From Olsenella_K sp051878835 (GTDB lineage Bacteria; Actinomycetota; Coriobacteriia; Coriobacteriales; Atopobiaceae): DNA of 64,000 bases. A model generated the notes under the pieces. That model was not told the DNA's origin and did not search any database. It was given only the letters and a program-made list of their open reading frames with translations. Every line of letters begins with the position of its first letter. Positions within the stretch are counted from its first letter, which is position 1. Of the stretch, positions 25,733 through 33,641 are shown piece after piece. A program made the translations under genes and the position numbers. The stretch lies in the NCBI GenBank assembly GCA_051878835.1, contig JBJEKW010000011.1:1-64000 (forward strand), read 5' to 3'.

Positions 25733-26083
25733 CTAGTCCTCCCCGACCGCCTCGTTGGCGTGCTGCAGGCCCACCTGGATCAGCATCTTCACGTGGTCGT
25801 CCGACAGGGAGTACATCATGCGCTGCCCGTCTCGGCGCGCCTGCACCAGGCCGCGGTCGCGCAGCAGGCGCAGCTGGTGCGAGATGGCCGACTGGGACAC
25901 GTGGCAGACCTCCTGGAGCTCGGACACGCTGTGCTCTCCCATGCACAGCGCCCCCAGTATCTGGAAGCGGGTGTAGTCGGACAGGGCGTCGAATATCTGG
26001 GTGGCGTTGTAGATGACGTCGTCGTTGGCCAGAAGCTCTGACAGCACGTCCGGCTCGATATCGGGGGAACACTGTGGAATCAT
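25733..26083 (-). CDS. ArsR family transcriptional regulator
   Basis: A 116-residue winged-helix regulator: FDALSDYTRFQILGAL, HTH SELQEVCHVSQSAISHQLRL, then a beta wing (VQARRDGQRMMYSL). One Cys lies in the recognition region where metal-sensing ArsR proteins carry their ELCVC motif, and others lie at positions about 5 and 47, but the full metal site is not evident. The start is set at ATG 26083; a GTG nine bases upstream is an alternative, and neither has a strong ribosome-binding site. It is divergent from the large TPR-like protein gene, which it could regulate. Confidence 0.87.
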   Translation of the reverse strand: MIPQCSPDIEPDVLSELLANDDVIYNATQIFDALSDYTRFQILGALCMGEHSVSELQEVCHVSQSAISHQLRLLRDRGLVQARRDGQRMMYSLSDDHVKMLIQVGLQHANEAVGED

Positions 26084-26252
26084 GACAATCACCGTATCTT
26101 CTGCGACCTGGTAGGCAACACTTCGAAGGGTAGCACACGGCCCCGCCGCCACGCATAGGGGCCTTTGGGTATATACCGTGGGTAGCCGCGCTCGCCATCG
26201 CAGACGACGCAGGCGCGGCGCAACGCACACGAGGCACGAAGGGGTTCTTCTT

Positions 26253-29039
26253 TTGGACAGGCACACGCGCAAGCACGTCGACGCCCAGGGCGCCGACGTC
26301 TCACCGGCCATATTCCCCATCCTGGGAGGCATCGGGGTGGCAGCCGTCGGGCTGGGCATCCTGGCCAGCTCCACGGCGCTGACCGCGCTGGGTGTGGTCT
26401 GCGCCGCCTGCGCGGCGGTGGGACAGCACGCCCACGCAGAGCAGAAGGTCGACCCGGGACAGGCTCCGACAGGTTCCGAGAGCAAGGCGGCAGACGAGGC
26501 TCCGCAGGACGACCAGCAGGACGGGGACGAATCCCAGGCCAAGGCCCCCGAGCAGCCGGAGGGCTCCGCGCAGGCCGCCGCGGACAGCACCGAGGGTGAC
26601 GCAGCGCTCCCCCATGCCGACGCGCATGACGGGGACGCCCAGCCCGCGCAACACGCGGTGGCAAGCCACGTGCCACAGGATGCAGGCGATGAGCCTACGC
26701 AACGGCAGGACCAGCAGCTTTCTGGCACGCCGATGCAGGGCGAGCCGCATGACGACGGCCAGGACCTCGACGATGTGCGGCAGGTACCAGACGACGATCC
26801 CACGACCGACAACCCCTCGCAGCCGGCCGACGACGCTCCCGACGACGCGTCCTCCCAGCTGGCGTCCACCGACCAGCCGGGTGAGCTCGCCGGCGAGGGC
26901 CAGGACGAGGAGGTGGACCCCGACGTCGCGAAGTACCTGGAGCTGCGCCAGAAGCTGATGGAGTCCTCCGATCCCATGGGCCTGCTGAAGCTGTGGGTCG
27001 CCGACGTCCACCGCCGCGAGATAGACGCGGACGTGGACCCGGACTCCTCCGACGCCCCCAAGCCCGTAGAGTCCTACCTGGCGCGACGCCTGGACGAGGC
27101 TGGCCTGCAGAGGGACGACGTCCGCCTGCCCCCCATCCGCGTGGTGTCGCCGCGCCGCACGCACCTTCTGTACCTGCGCACCAACGGCAGCATGTCCTAC
27201 GGGGCAAAGCTACGCGTCATAGCCCTGGAGGCGGCGCTGAACTCCTACGCCTTCGTGTGCAGCTACTTCAAGAAGCCCGGCAACGCCACGCTGACCCAGG
27301 TGTACCAGCTGGTGCAGGGGCTCACGAGCTCCGTGTGCGCACAGATCCCCAACATCACCATGGAGCTGCCGCGCGAGGGCCAGCCCCTGAGCGACCCCGA
27401 CGGCGAGTGGATGGTCAGGGAGGTCCTGGGGCAGGCCATCGAGACCGTGCACACCCCCTATCGCCTGACGGCCGCCTACCGCAGCAACGTCGCCTGCGGA
27501 GACGTCGCCATCCAGGTGGACCTGACGCCCGCCTCGGTCTTCCCCGGCACCGCTTGGGTCGAGGGGCTGGGCATCGTTCCCACGACGTCCGACATGCGTC
27601 GCCAGGAGGCGTCGCGCTACGCGCTCAGGATGGGCATCATGCTGGCCGCCTGCGCCTTCCACGCCTCCCAACGCGTCCGCCACGTCTGGGTGCAGGGCGT
27701 CATCGACACGCCCACCAGCCACGACTGCTACTACCATGCGCGCATCGACCGCTCGTCGTTCCGCTGGATCGAGATGGACCACATCGTGGACCCCATCCAG
27801 TGCCTGCTGTGCCTGGGCGGCACGCTGCGCCACGAGAACGGCATCCTGCAGCCCATCGAGGACGGCTTCTCCCTGGACGACCAGCGCTTCTGCCCGCCGG
27901 GTCGCTTCGAGCCCGTCGCGCTCTCCACGCGCAGGCTGCCCGCCCGCTACGCCTATGCCCTGGGCACGGACCACGTCTCGGGCCTGGCCATCAGCGACGA
28001 GGACGAGCGCCAGGCGGTGGCCGACGACGTCGTGCGGCACCTCTCGAACTCCACCGAGAAGAACGTGCGCATGATCTTCGACCTGGCCGACCAGACGGGC
28101 GACCCCGTGGTCGAGGACGCCGCCCGCAGGACCGCGGGAAAGCTCATAGACGGCTCCATCTCGGACGATGACGCCCTGGCCGTGCACGAGGAGTTCATCA
28201 GCGGAGACGAGCTGACGCAGGCCATGGACCTCGCCCGAAGGCAGCTGGGCAACCAGGACTACCAGGGCGCGGCCGCCACGGTCACGGCAGCACTGAAGCC
28301 CATAGACGACGCCCACACCTACGAGGACACCGACCAGGTCAAGTGGCGCGCCTTCGACAACTACGTCGACCGCGCCCTGTACAACAGACTGCACGTGGGC
28401 GACAGCGGTGAGGTCCGCCTGGTTCCCCACACCTACCTCGAGGCGCACATGACGCTGGCCATAGCGCTTCTGGCCCAGGGCAACATGAAGGGCGCCCTGG
28501 AGCACGCCCGCAGGGGACACGAGCTGGCACCCATCAGCTCGTGGACCGCGCTGAACCTGGTGACGTGCCTGCAGGCGACGGGCCAGGACGACGCCGCCAT
28601 CCAGCAGCTGGACGACCTCCTGCGCGTGGCGCACGACCCCCAGGGCATCGGCATCGCCTACTACCAGATGGCGCACCTGCAGTGGTCGCGGGGCAACCTC
28701 CTGGCGGCACGGGCCTGCTTCGAGCGCATCCCACAGTCCATGGGCCAGCTGATCCCGTCCTTGGGCAGCGAGATGGGTGCGCTTCTGGCCGAGAACGGCG
28801 GCGAGGAGTCTCCCCAGCCCCTGGACGAGAGCACCTCGCGTCAGATCCTGGCGCAGCAGGACATCCCCGTGGCGCCCAGCGAGCGCATAGCCCACTACTT
28901 CTACGAGGGCATGGCCGCGTCGTTCGACGCCGAGGTGTTCCCGGTGGCGAAGAACTTCGTGGAGCAGCTGGGAGAGCTCTCGGGCGACGATGTGGTCATG
29001 AACGTAATCCGCTCCGTCGAGGGCGAGCCCGACCGCTAG
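26253..29039 (+). CDS. large unassigned membrane protein with TPR-like C-terminus
   Basis: A 928-residue protein of unknown function. Near the N-terminus are two hydrophobic segments (about residues 18-58), then about 180 residues of acidic, Asp/Gln/Pro-rich disordered sequence, a central globular region (about 280-640; landmarks RTNGSMSYGAKLRVIALEAA, FPGTAWVEGLGIVPTT and HVWVQGVIDTPTSHDCYYHA), and TPR-like helical repeats (about 715-860, including YLEAHMTLAIALLAQGNMKG and AYYQMAHLQWSRGNLLAAR). The start is taken at TTG 26253, with GAAGGGG upstream; the GTG at 26178 would add an Arg-rich leader without a ribosome-binding site. A GTATATAC motif lies upstream. I recognise no enzyme family; a scaffold or regulated membrane complex is possible. 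Confidence 0.72.
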   Translation: MDRHTRKHVDAQGADVSPAIFPILGGIGVAAVGLGILASSTALTALGVVCAACAAVGQHAHAEQKVDPGQAPTGSESKAADEAPQDDQQDGDESQAKAPEQPEGSAQAAADSTEGDAALPHADAHDGDAQPAQHAVASHVPQDAGDEPTQRQDQQLSGTPMQGEPHDDGQDLDDVRQVPDDDPTTDNPSQPADDAPDDASSQLASTDQPGELAGEGQDEEVDPDVAKYLELRQKLMESSDPMGLLKLWVADVHRREIDADVDPDSSDAPKPVESYLARRLDEAGLQRDDVRLPPIRVVSPRRTHLLYLRTNGSMSYGAKLRVIALEAALNSYAFVCSYFKKPGNATLTQVYQLVQGLTSSVCAQIPNITMELPREGQPLSDPDGEWMVREVLGQAIETVHTPYRLTAAYRSNVACGDVAIQVDLTPASVFPGTAWVEGLGIVPTTSDMRRQEASRYALRMGIMLAACAFHASQRVRHVWVQGVIDTPTSHDCYYHARIDRSSFRWIEMDHIVDPIQCLLCLGGTLRHENGILQPIEDGFSLDDQRFCPPGRFEPVALSTRRLPARYAYALGTDHVSGLAISDEDERQAVADDVVRHLSNSTEKNVRMIFDLADQTGDPVVEDAARRTAGKLIDGSISDDDALAVHEEFISGDELTQAMDLARRQLGNQDYQGAAATVTAALKPIDDAHTYEDTDQVKWRAFDNYVDRALYNRLHVGDSGEVRLVPHTYLEAHMTLAIALLAQGNMKGALEHARRGHELAPISSWTALNLVTCLQATGQDDAAIQQLDDLLRVAHDPQGIGIAYYQMAHLQWSRGNLLAARACFERIPQSMGQLIPSLGSEMGALLAENGGEESPQPLDESTSRQILAQQDIPVAPSERIAHYFYEGMAASFDAEVFPVAKNFVEQLGELSGDDVVMNVIRSVEGEPDR

Positions 29040-29072
29040 AGCGGCTCTGAGTGCCTGTGAGGCACATACCTA

Positions 29073-29110
29073 GGCCAAGAAGCGCATCGGCTAGGGTGCG
29101 CTTCTTGGCC
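29073..29110. repeat. GGCCAAGAAGCGC inverted repeat
   Basis: Perfect 13-bp arms at 29073-29085 and 29098-29110, loop 12 bases, between convergent gene ends. It is a member of the window-wide family and could act as a bidirectional terminator together with the next hairpin. Confidence 0.82.
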
Positions 29111-29122
29111 AAGCAAGCAAAA

Positions 29123-29157
29123 GAGGGGCCGGCGAGGACAATCTCCGCCGGCCCCTC
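29123..29157. terminator. GC-rich hairpin between convergent genes
   Basis: A perfect 12-bp stem GAGGGGCCGGCG (29123-29134) with 29146-29157. On the minus strand it is followed by CTTTTGC, so it may end the dipeptidase transcript. Confidence 0.65.
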
Positions 29158-29271
29158 TGCCTTATGTGAACGCACCGCCTGGCCGCGAACGGCGGCTGCG
29201 CACGCCCGAGCGCCCGTACGCCCCATAGACGTGCCGCGCCACTTGGGCGGGCGCACCGTCACTCGCCTGGC

Positions 29272-30693
29272 CTAGTACTCCAGCCTCATCAGGCGGGCGA
29301 TGCTGACGATGTAGATCCTCAGCGCCAGCTTCAGCTGCGCCTCGGCCACGCCCTCGTTCGGGCCGTGCTCGGGGCCCACCCAGTCGGGCATCTGCTGGCG
29401 CGAGTCGTGCGGGCCGAACGCCGCGGCGCGCTTGAAGTGGCGCGCGTAGGTGCCGCCGCCGATGGTGAAGGCGTGCGCGTGGTCGCCCGTGAGCTCGTTG
29501 TACGTGTTCACCAGGGTCTGGATCTGCGGCGAGTCGGGCGAGGTGTAGAACGGCACCATGTCGGAGTCCACGTGCAGGGTGGCACCGGCCGCGCTGGCTG
29601 CCTCCCCCACCTTCTGGGCGATGGCCTTGCCGGTGGTGGACTTGGGGTAGCGCACGTCCATGGTCTGCACCAGGCGCCCGTCCCTCATGCGGATGGTGCC
29701 GCCGATGCTGGTCAGCGGGTCAAACAGGTCGTCCGTCGCGTCGATGCCCAGGGAGGAGCCGTCCGTCGAGGCGAACACCCTCCGCAGCAGCTCCAGGTAC
29801 TGGCGCTCCGCCGCGTTGCACAGGTCCTGCCGCAGCAGGTAGTCCACCAGAAGGCCGATGGCGTTCACCGTGCCCTCGGGCATGCTGGCGTGGCCGCCCT
29901 TGCCGTGCGCCACCACCTTCGCCAGGCCGTCGCCCGCAGGGGCGACCTCGATGGTACCGGGCCTCTGCGGCAGCTGGCCCGCTTCGGCGCGCACGGTCAC
30001 GCTGGCCACGCCGGGAATGGCGTTCGACACGGTGCCGCCCTCGAAGTCGGCGATGCGGGCGTCGGAGCCCAGGTCGCCCGAGGTGATGCTCATGCCCACG
30101 CGGCCCTTCTCGCCGCAGATCAGCGGGAAGTCCGCGTCCGGGGTAAAGAGGAACTCGGGCTCGGGGTAGTGCGCCAGGTAGTACTCGACGTCGCCCATGT
30201 TCGTCTCTTCGTTGTTGCCGATGATGGCGCGCAGCGTGTACGGCAGCTTGTGTCCCGTGCGCTGGACCTCGCGGGCAAAGAAGTGCGCTGCGTACAGCGA
30301 CAGCACCGTGGGGCCCTTGTCGTCCAGGACGCCGCGACCGATGAGGTAGCCGTCCTTGCGCGTGACGTGCAGCGGGTCGAAGTCCCAGCCCGTGCCCAGC
30401 GGCACGACGTCCGTGTGGCCGATGGTGGCCAGATACTTCGTGGACTCGCCCGGCAGGTCGGCATAGCCCAGGTAGCCGTCCACGTTGTGGGCGTCCAGGC
30501 CCAGCTTGGACGCCACCTTGAGGCCGCGCGAGAGGGCCTCGAACGGCGCGGGCCCCCAGGGCTTGCCGGGCTCGGCGTGGTCCTTGTCCTCCACCGACTC
30601 CACCTGCACCAGGTAGTCGATGTCGTGGACGATGTCCTCCCAGACCTCGTCCACGTACTCCTGCGCGCGCTGCTTCAGCTGCTCGTCTGACAC
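29272..30693 (-). CDS. Sapep/PepV-type M20 dipeptidase
   Basis: A 473-residue metallopeptidase of the M20 Sapep/PepV branch, which removes N-terminal residues from dipeptides in the cytoplasm. Metal ligands and catalytic residues are visible: His in TIGHTDVVP, bridging Asp in GRGVLDDKGP, the Glu pair in GNNEETN, Asp in FTPDADFP and a C-terminal His in VGPEHGPNEG. A lid domain separates them. The GTG start at 30693 is preceded by AAAGGAGG with ideal spacing. The length fits PepV. It is divergent from the HAD gene at 30852. Confidence 0.92.
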   Translation of the reverse strand: MSDEQLKQRAQEYVDEVWEDIVHDIDYLVQVESVEDKDHAEPGKPWGPAPFEALSRGLKVASKLGLDAHNVDGYLGYADLPGESTKYLATIGHTDVVPLGTGWDFDPLHVTRKDGYLIGRGVLDDKGPTVLSLYAAHFFAREVQRTGHKLPYTLRAIIGNNEETNMGDVEYYLAHYPEPEFLFTPDADFPLICGEKGRVGMSITSGDLGSDARIADFEGGTVSNAIPGVASVTVRAEAGQLPQRPGTIEVAPAGDGLAKVVAHGKGGHASMPEGTVNAIGLLVDYLLRQDLCNAAERQYLELLRRVFASTDGSSLGIDATDDLFDPLTSIGGTIRMRDGRLVQTMDVRYPKSTTGKAIAQKVGEAASAAGATLHVDSDMVPFYTSPDSPQIQTLVNTYNELTGDHAHAFTIGGGTYARHFKRAAAFGPHDSRQQMPDWVGPEHGPNEGVAEAQLKLALRIYIVSIARLMRLEY

Positions 30694-30851
30694 GGCATCC
30701 TCCTTTGGCGCCCCGCCGCCGCGGGCGTGGCGCGGCTCGGGGCATAAGTCTCTCTGCTCTCGGGTGCTAGCGTATCACGTCGCGCGCAAAGGCACGCGTG
30801 CTAGAATTTCTGCCGCATGTGTCAGGTCGACAGCGTCAGGAGGGACGAGCC

Positions 30852-31637
30852 ATGGGAACCGCACAGGACGACGCGCTCGAGGCGCAGGCACGCCGCATAG
30901 AGCGCCTGGCCGCAGCCATGCCGGACGACGATGAGCAGCCCGACGCCGAGCCGGCGGTGCGCACCGCGCCAGAGGGCCTGTGGCCGCCCGACTTCGATGC
31001 GGCGATCTTCGACTTCGACGGGACCATCTCGGACACCGCGTCATTGTGGCACGAGATAGACCTGGCCTTCCTGGGCGAGCGCGGCCTGCCCTACTCGGCC
31101 GACTACCCGCAGAAGCTGAACGTCCTGGGCTTCGAGGCGGGCGCGCGCTACACCATCGAGCGCTACGGGCTCCACGAGACCCCCGATGACATATGCAACG
31201 AGTGGAACCTCATGGGGCGTGCCCTATACCGCTCGCGCGCCACCCTGCGCGACGGCGCCCAGGACTACATCGAGGCGCTGCGCGGACGCGGCATCGGCAT
31301 CGCGCTTGCGACGACGAACGACCCGGACGTGCTGGACTCCATGCGCCACGTGGACGTGAACCGCCTGTTCGACGTGCGCGTGCACGGCAAGGAGGTCGCG
31401 CGCCAGAAGGACCACCCCGACATCTACCTGGAGGCCGCGCGCCGCCTGGGCGTGGAGCCCTGCCGCTGCATCGTGTTCGAGGATATCGTGCCGGGACTTC
31501 TGTCCGCGCGCCGGGCCGGCATGTGCGCCTGCGGCGTCTACTCGAACGACCCCGTGCAGAACGTGTCCGAGGTGCGCCGGGTGGCCGACCGTTTCCTGTG
31601 GGAGTGGACCGACATCCGTCTGGGCACCGCCCGCTAG
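30852..31637 (+). CDS. HAD-family hydrolase
   Basis: A 261-residue phosphatase-like protein with an extra charged N-terminal segment of about 45 residues. Motifs: IFDFDGTISDT (nucleophile), ALATTND (motif II Thr), a Lys in the HGKEVARQKDHPD region (motif III) and VFEDIVPGLLSARRAGM (motif IV, Glu-Asp). The pattern resembles beta-phosphoglucomutase or sugar-phosphate phosphatase-like HAD proteins; the substrate is unknown. ATG 30852 has AGGAGG upstream. A TAGAAT box near 30810 may be its -10. It is followed by a terminator of the AAGAAGC family. Confidence 0.87.
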   Translation: MGTAQDDALEAQARRIERLAAAMPDDDEQPDAEPAVRTAPEGLWPPDFDAAIFDFDGTISDTASLWHEIDLAFLGERGLPYSADYPQKLNVLGFEAGARYTIERYGLHETPDDICNEWNLMGRALYRSRATLRDGAQDYIEALRGRGIGIALATTNDPDVLDSMRHVDVNRLFDVRVHGKEVARQKDHPDIYLEAARRLGVEPCRCIVFEDIVPGLLSARRAGMCACGVYSNDPVQNVSEVRRVADRFLWEWTDIRLGTAR

Positions 31638-31687
31638 CAGATACCACCCGGCTAAAAAACCACACCGCCCACTAGCTGGCCCTCATT

Positions 31688-31732
31688 GGCCAAGAAGCAC
31701 ACCTCTGACTTGCGCTTCTTGGCCATTTATTT
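31688..31732 (+). terminator. terminator built from the GGCCAAGAAGC repeat
   Basis: Arms GGCCAAGAAGC (31688-31698) and GCTTCTTGGCC (31714-31724), then ATTTATTT. It ends the HAD transcript. Confidence 0.82.
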
Positions 31733-31821
31733 ACCGCCTTCGCTTCGGGGGCCAGTCCAGCCATTGCGAAGCCACGGCACCTCCGGGCCAAAGCCGCGGT
31801 GTCCCCAGGCCTTTGCGGCAT

Positions 31822-31849
31822 AAAAAAGAGGGGCGCCGAAGCGCCCCTC
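31822..31849 (-). terminator. intrinsic terminator of the cold-shock gene
   Basis: On the minus strand, a 9-bp stem closing a TTCG tetraloop (31828-31849), followed by six T (31822-31827 read as A on the plus strand). Confidence 0.92.
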
Positions 31850-31876
31850 CCGTGGGTCCTTATAGCAGAAGGCTAT

Positions 31877-32080
31877 TTAGATCTTGCGGACGTTGGAAGC
31901 CTGCAGCTTGCCATTCTGACCAGTGGTGATGTCAAACTCGACAGCCTGGCCCTCGTCCAGAGTCTTGAAGCCGTCCATCTGGATCTCGGAGTAGTGGACG
32001 AACAGGTCGTCGCCACCCTCGCGAGAGATGAAGCCATAGCCCTTGTCGGGGTTGAACCACTTTACCGTACCCTGTGCCAT
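31877..32080 (-). CDS. cold-shock protein
   Basis: A 67-residue single cold-shock domain, an RNA/ssDNA chaperone. Both RNA-binding motifs are present: KGYGFI (RNP1) and DLFVHY (RNP2), with the usual opening GTVKWFNPDKG. Length and sequence are typical of the CspA family, so a paralogue letter cannot be assigned. GAAAGG precedes the ATG. The upstream leader carries two hairpins and a short palindrome, in line with the structured leaders known for csp genes. It has its own strong terminator. Confidence 0.95.
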   Translation of the reverse strand: MAQGTVKWFNPDKGYGFISREGGDDLFVHYSEIQMDGFKTLDEGQAVEFDITTGQNGKLQASNVRKI

Positions 32081-32097
32081 GAACGTGCCTTTCTTTC

Positions 32098-32155
32098 TTT
32101 TGCCCCACGGGGCAAAACACTGCGCCGAAGCGCGATACCTATGACCGCTTGGTCA
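32098..32155 (-). promoter_or_regulatory. structured leader of the cold-shock gene
   Basis: Three elements lie within about 75 bases of the start: TTTTGCCCC/GGGGCAAAA (32098-32117), a GCGC-TTCG-GCGC hairpin (32122-32133, minus-strand sense) and the palindrome TGACC-N4-GGTCA (32142-32155). The first two would fold in the mRNA leader; the third looks like a DNA operator. Confidence 0.5.
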
Positions 32156-32350
32156 CAGAGGACATCTTACCCTAAAGACCATCGCTCAAGCCTGCCAATC
32201 TAGGATTGGTCGTTCACGGGAAAGCGCTTGACGCACCCATGCCCATTGAGCTATGGGACGGCGAAACATGCCCGTCTAGCTGCACGTATATGGCCTCCTG
32301 CAAAGCTGGTGCCAAATTGGGACGCAGTTGGGAACACCACGGACGGCGGG

Positions 32351-33496
32351 CTATTCAGAATAGTCTCTGTCTATCCGCACGTGAACCACATACCCCGGCC
32401 ATGCCTTCTGGAGGTCGGACTGAATCTGGTTGTGGATGGACGTGGGGTCAGCCACGTCGAAGTCCAGGAGCACGTCCACGGACAGGTCCTTGTGGTCGTC
32501 GTCGATGTAGATGCCGTGCACCTGCCTGACGCCCGGGTAGCGCTCGCACTCCTGGCGTACGCGCTCCTGCACCTGGAGGTAGTGGGGGTCGTCCTTGTTT
32601 ATGGCGTGGATGCCGATGATCATGTCCAGGCCGTACTTGCCCCGCAGACGCCTCTGGATGTCGTGGGTCAGGTCGTTCAGCTGGTGCGCGGTCATGGTGT
32701 CGGCCACGCCTATGTTGCAGGCTCCCATGTGGCGCTCGGGGCCGTAGTCGTGCAGCACCAGGTCGTAGACGCCCTCCACCTCGTCGAACGAGTTGATGTC
32801 GTCCTGGATCTTTCGGTAGAACGACGCGTCCTCGCGCGTGCCCAGGAGCTCGTTCATGGGGCCCGCAAACATCTCCCAGCCCGACTTCACGATGACCACC
32901 GAGATGGCCAGGCCCAGGATGCCGTCCACGGACACCTGGAACACGATGGCCACCAGGGCCGCCACCAGGGTGCTCGTGGAGATCACGGCGTCGAACGTGG
33001 CGTCCGCCCCCGACGCCACCAGGGTGTCGGAGGAGACCTTGCGCCCGACGCGCTTGTAGAAGGCGCCCAGGACCACCTTCACCACGGTGGCCACGGCTAT
33101 GATCACCAGCATGACGGCAGAGTAGCTGGGCAGCTGGGGATCCATGATCTTCTGCACGGACTCCGACAGCGACGATACGCCCGCAAACATGATGATGGCC
33201 GCCACCAGCATAGAGGCGAAGTACTCGATGCGCCCGTGCCCGAAGGGGTGCTCGTCGTCCGCGGGCCTGGAGGCCATGCGGATGCCCACGATGGTGACCA
33301 CGGACGAGAGGACGTCGGTCAGGTTGTTCACGGCGTCCAGCAGGATGGCGACGGAGCCCGACGCCAGTCCGATGGCGCCCTTGAACGCCACCAGCGCCAG
33401 GTTGGTGCAGATGCCCACCACGCTGGTGCGCACTATGGTCTTCTCGCGCGGTTGCTCGGAGGTCTGAGCCCCGCGCTCCTTTGCCTGATGTCCCAT
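32351..33496 (-). CDS. cation diffusion facilitator transporter
   Basis: A 381-residue CDF-family metal/proton antiporter in the cytoplasmic membrane. Six membrane helices include the metal-site motifs DAVNNLTD in helix 2 and DATFDAV in helix 5, with the signature HPFGHGRIEY after helix 2. The C-terminal cytoplasmic domain (about residues 225-315) holds the ferredoxin-like fold, and a further tail of about 65 residues extends beyond the usual length. The Asp/Asn pattern is in the Zn/Fe/Mn-exporting range; the ion cannot be fixed. It may be read from the fhs side, since 145 bases separate them without a T-rich terminator. Confidence 0.9.
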   Translation of the reverse strand: MGHQAKERGAQTSEQPREKTIVRTSVVGICTNLALVAFKGAIGLASGSVAILLDAVNNLTDVLSSVVTIVGIRMASRPADDEHPFGHGRIEYFASMLVAAIIMFAGVSSLSESVQKIMDPQLPSYSAVMLVIIAVATVVKVVLGAFYKRVGRKVSSDTLVASGADATFDAVISTSTLVAALVAIVFQVSVDGILGLAISVVIVKSGWEMFAGPMNELLGTREDASFYRKIQDDINSFDEVEGVYDLVLHDYGPERHMGACNIGVADTMTAHQLNDLTHDIQRRLRGKYGLDMIIGIHAINKDDPHYLQVQERVRQECERYPGVRQVHGIYIDDDHKDLSVDVLLDFDVADPTSIHNQIQSDLQKAWPGYVVHVRIDRDYSE

Positions 33497-33641
33497 TGGT
33501 CTGGCCCCCTACCCAACGGGGCGCCCCACCGTGGCGAGGCGCCCCGTGGCGCCGCACTGCGACGCCTTGCAGTCAAAATGTCGTAATCCGTGCGAATGGC
33601 TCGGTCGCTGCCGTGCGAACCGGTCCCTCCGCACGTGTAAT

